From Pseudomonadota bacterium (lineage in GTDB: Bacteria > Pseudomonadota > Alphaproteobacteria > Parvibaculales > Parvibaculaceae), in contig JAJXZC010000334.1 of assembly GCA_021780275.1 (NCBI GenBank), positions 1-6,208 on the forward strand: a DNA stretch of 6,208 nt, given 5' to 3'. Below the pieces are notes generated by a model. That model searched no databases. It was given only the letters and a program-made list of their open reading frames with translations, and was not told the origin of the DNA. Position 1 is the first letter of the stretch. Every line of letters begins with the position of its first letter. A program made the position numbers and the translations under genes. This document shows positions 6,140 through 6,208 of this stretch, one piece after another.

Positions 6140-6174
6140 AAAAAAGCGCCGCTCCATCTGCCGGAGCGGCGCTT
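6140..6174 (-). terminator. Rho-independent terminator of an unseen minus-strand gene
   Basis: A 12-bp perfect stem (AAGCGCCGCTCC at 6144-6155, GGAGCGGCGCTT at 6163-6174) has a 7-base loop. On the minus strand it runs into six T (complement of 6140-6145), while on the plus strand it is followed by GACATA, so it works for minus-strand transcription entering from the right. The gene it ends is mostly or wholly outside the window. The only minus-strand stop to the right is a TAG at 6200-6202, in the frame of the last codons GTT CAG, which would be a plausible end. It also means that the 89-residue gene probably has its own promoter between 6054 and 6139. Confidence 0.88.
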
Positions 6175-6208
6175 GACATATTCAATTCTTGCCGTCCGTC
6201 TACTGAAC

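Noticed and set aside
6054..6185. Extension of the 89-residue protein to 133 residues
   Set aside because: It would translate through a strong terminator stem and lacks a ribosome binding site, whereas AAGGA is well placed before 6053.
1..6208. CRISPR array, tRNA/rRNA genes, insertion sequences or toxin-antitoxin pairs
   Set aside because: No regularly spaced repeats, tRNA-like cloverleaf, transposase motifs or paired small genes were seen on either strand.

Overview
The window is GC-rich bacterial DNA with tightly packed genes. The codon bias produces long spurious antisense frames, as is usual in high-GC genomes. The gene families (a bacterial GPP34 protein, an LldD-type FMN dehydrogenase, a thiol-type intracellular PhaZ, a half-size FUSC protein) suggest a polyhydroxyalkanoate-storing alphaproteobacterium, perhaps of the Hyphomicrobiales/Parvibaculum kind. 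That placement rests on protein resemblance alone and is tentative.

Layout, left to right: (1) the 3' part of a GPP34-domain gene (+), ending in a strong hairpin that can also terminate the facing gene; (2) lldD (-), an FMN-dependent L-lactate dehydrogenase; (3) a 125-bp divergent promoter region; (4) a classical short-chain dehydrogenase/reductase (+); (5) a short convergent gap with two weak hairpins; (6) a glutathione S-transferase-like gene (-); (7) a 141-bp divergent region holding a perfect-armed palindrome; (8) phaZ (+), an intracellular PHB depolymerase; (9) a half-size FUSC membrane protein gene (-), whose stop codon overlaps that of phaZ in the four bases CTAG; (10) an 89-residue Gly/Ser/Thr-rich protein (-) that resembles small phage-tail-associated proteins; (11) an intrinsic terminator for a minus-strand gene lying beyond the right edge.

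The genes alternate in strand almost one by one, so this is a set of mostly single-gene transcription units and not one operon. A loose metabolic theme is visible: PhaZ mobilises stored polyester, LldD feeds lactate electrons to the respiratory chain, and the SDR and GST are redox or detoxification enzymes of unknown substrate. Nothing in the sequence ties them into one pathway. I see no clear new multi-gene system. The points most worth a second look are the palindrome upstream of phaZ, the CxxC at the PhaZ nucleophile, an inverted repeat that would cover the FUSC ribosome binding site, and the isolated phage-like small gene.
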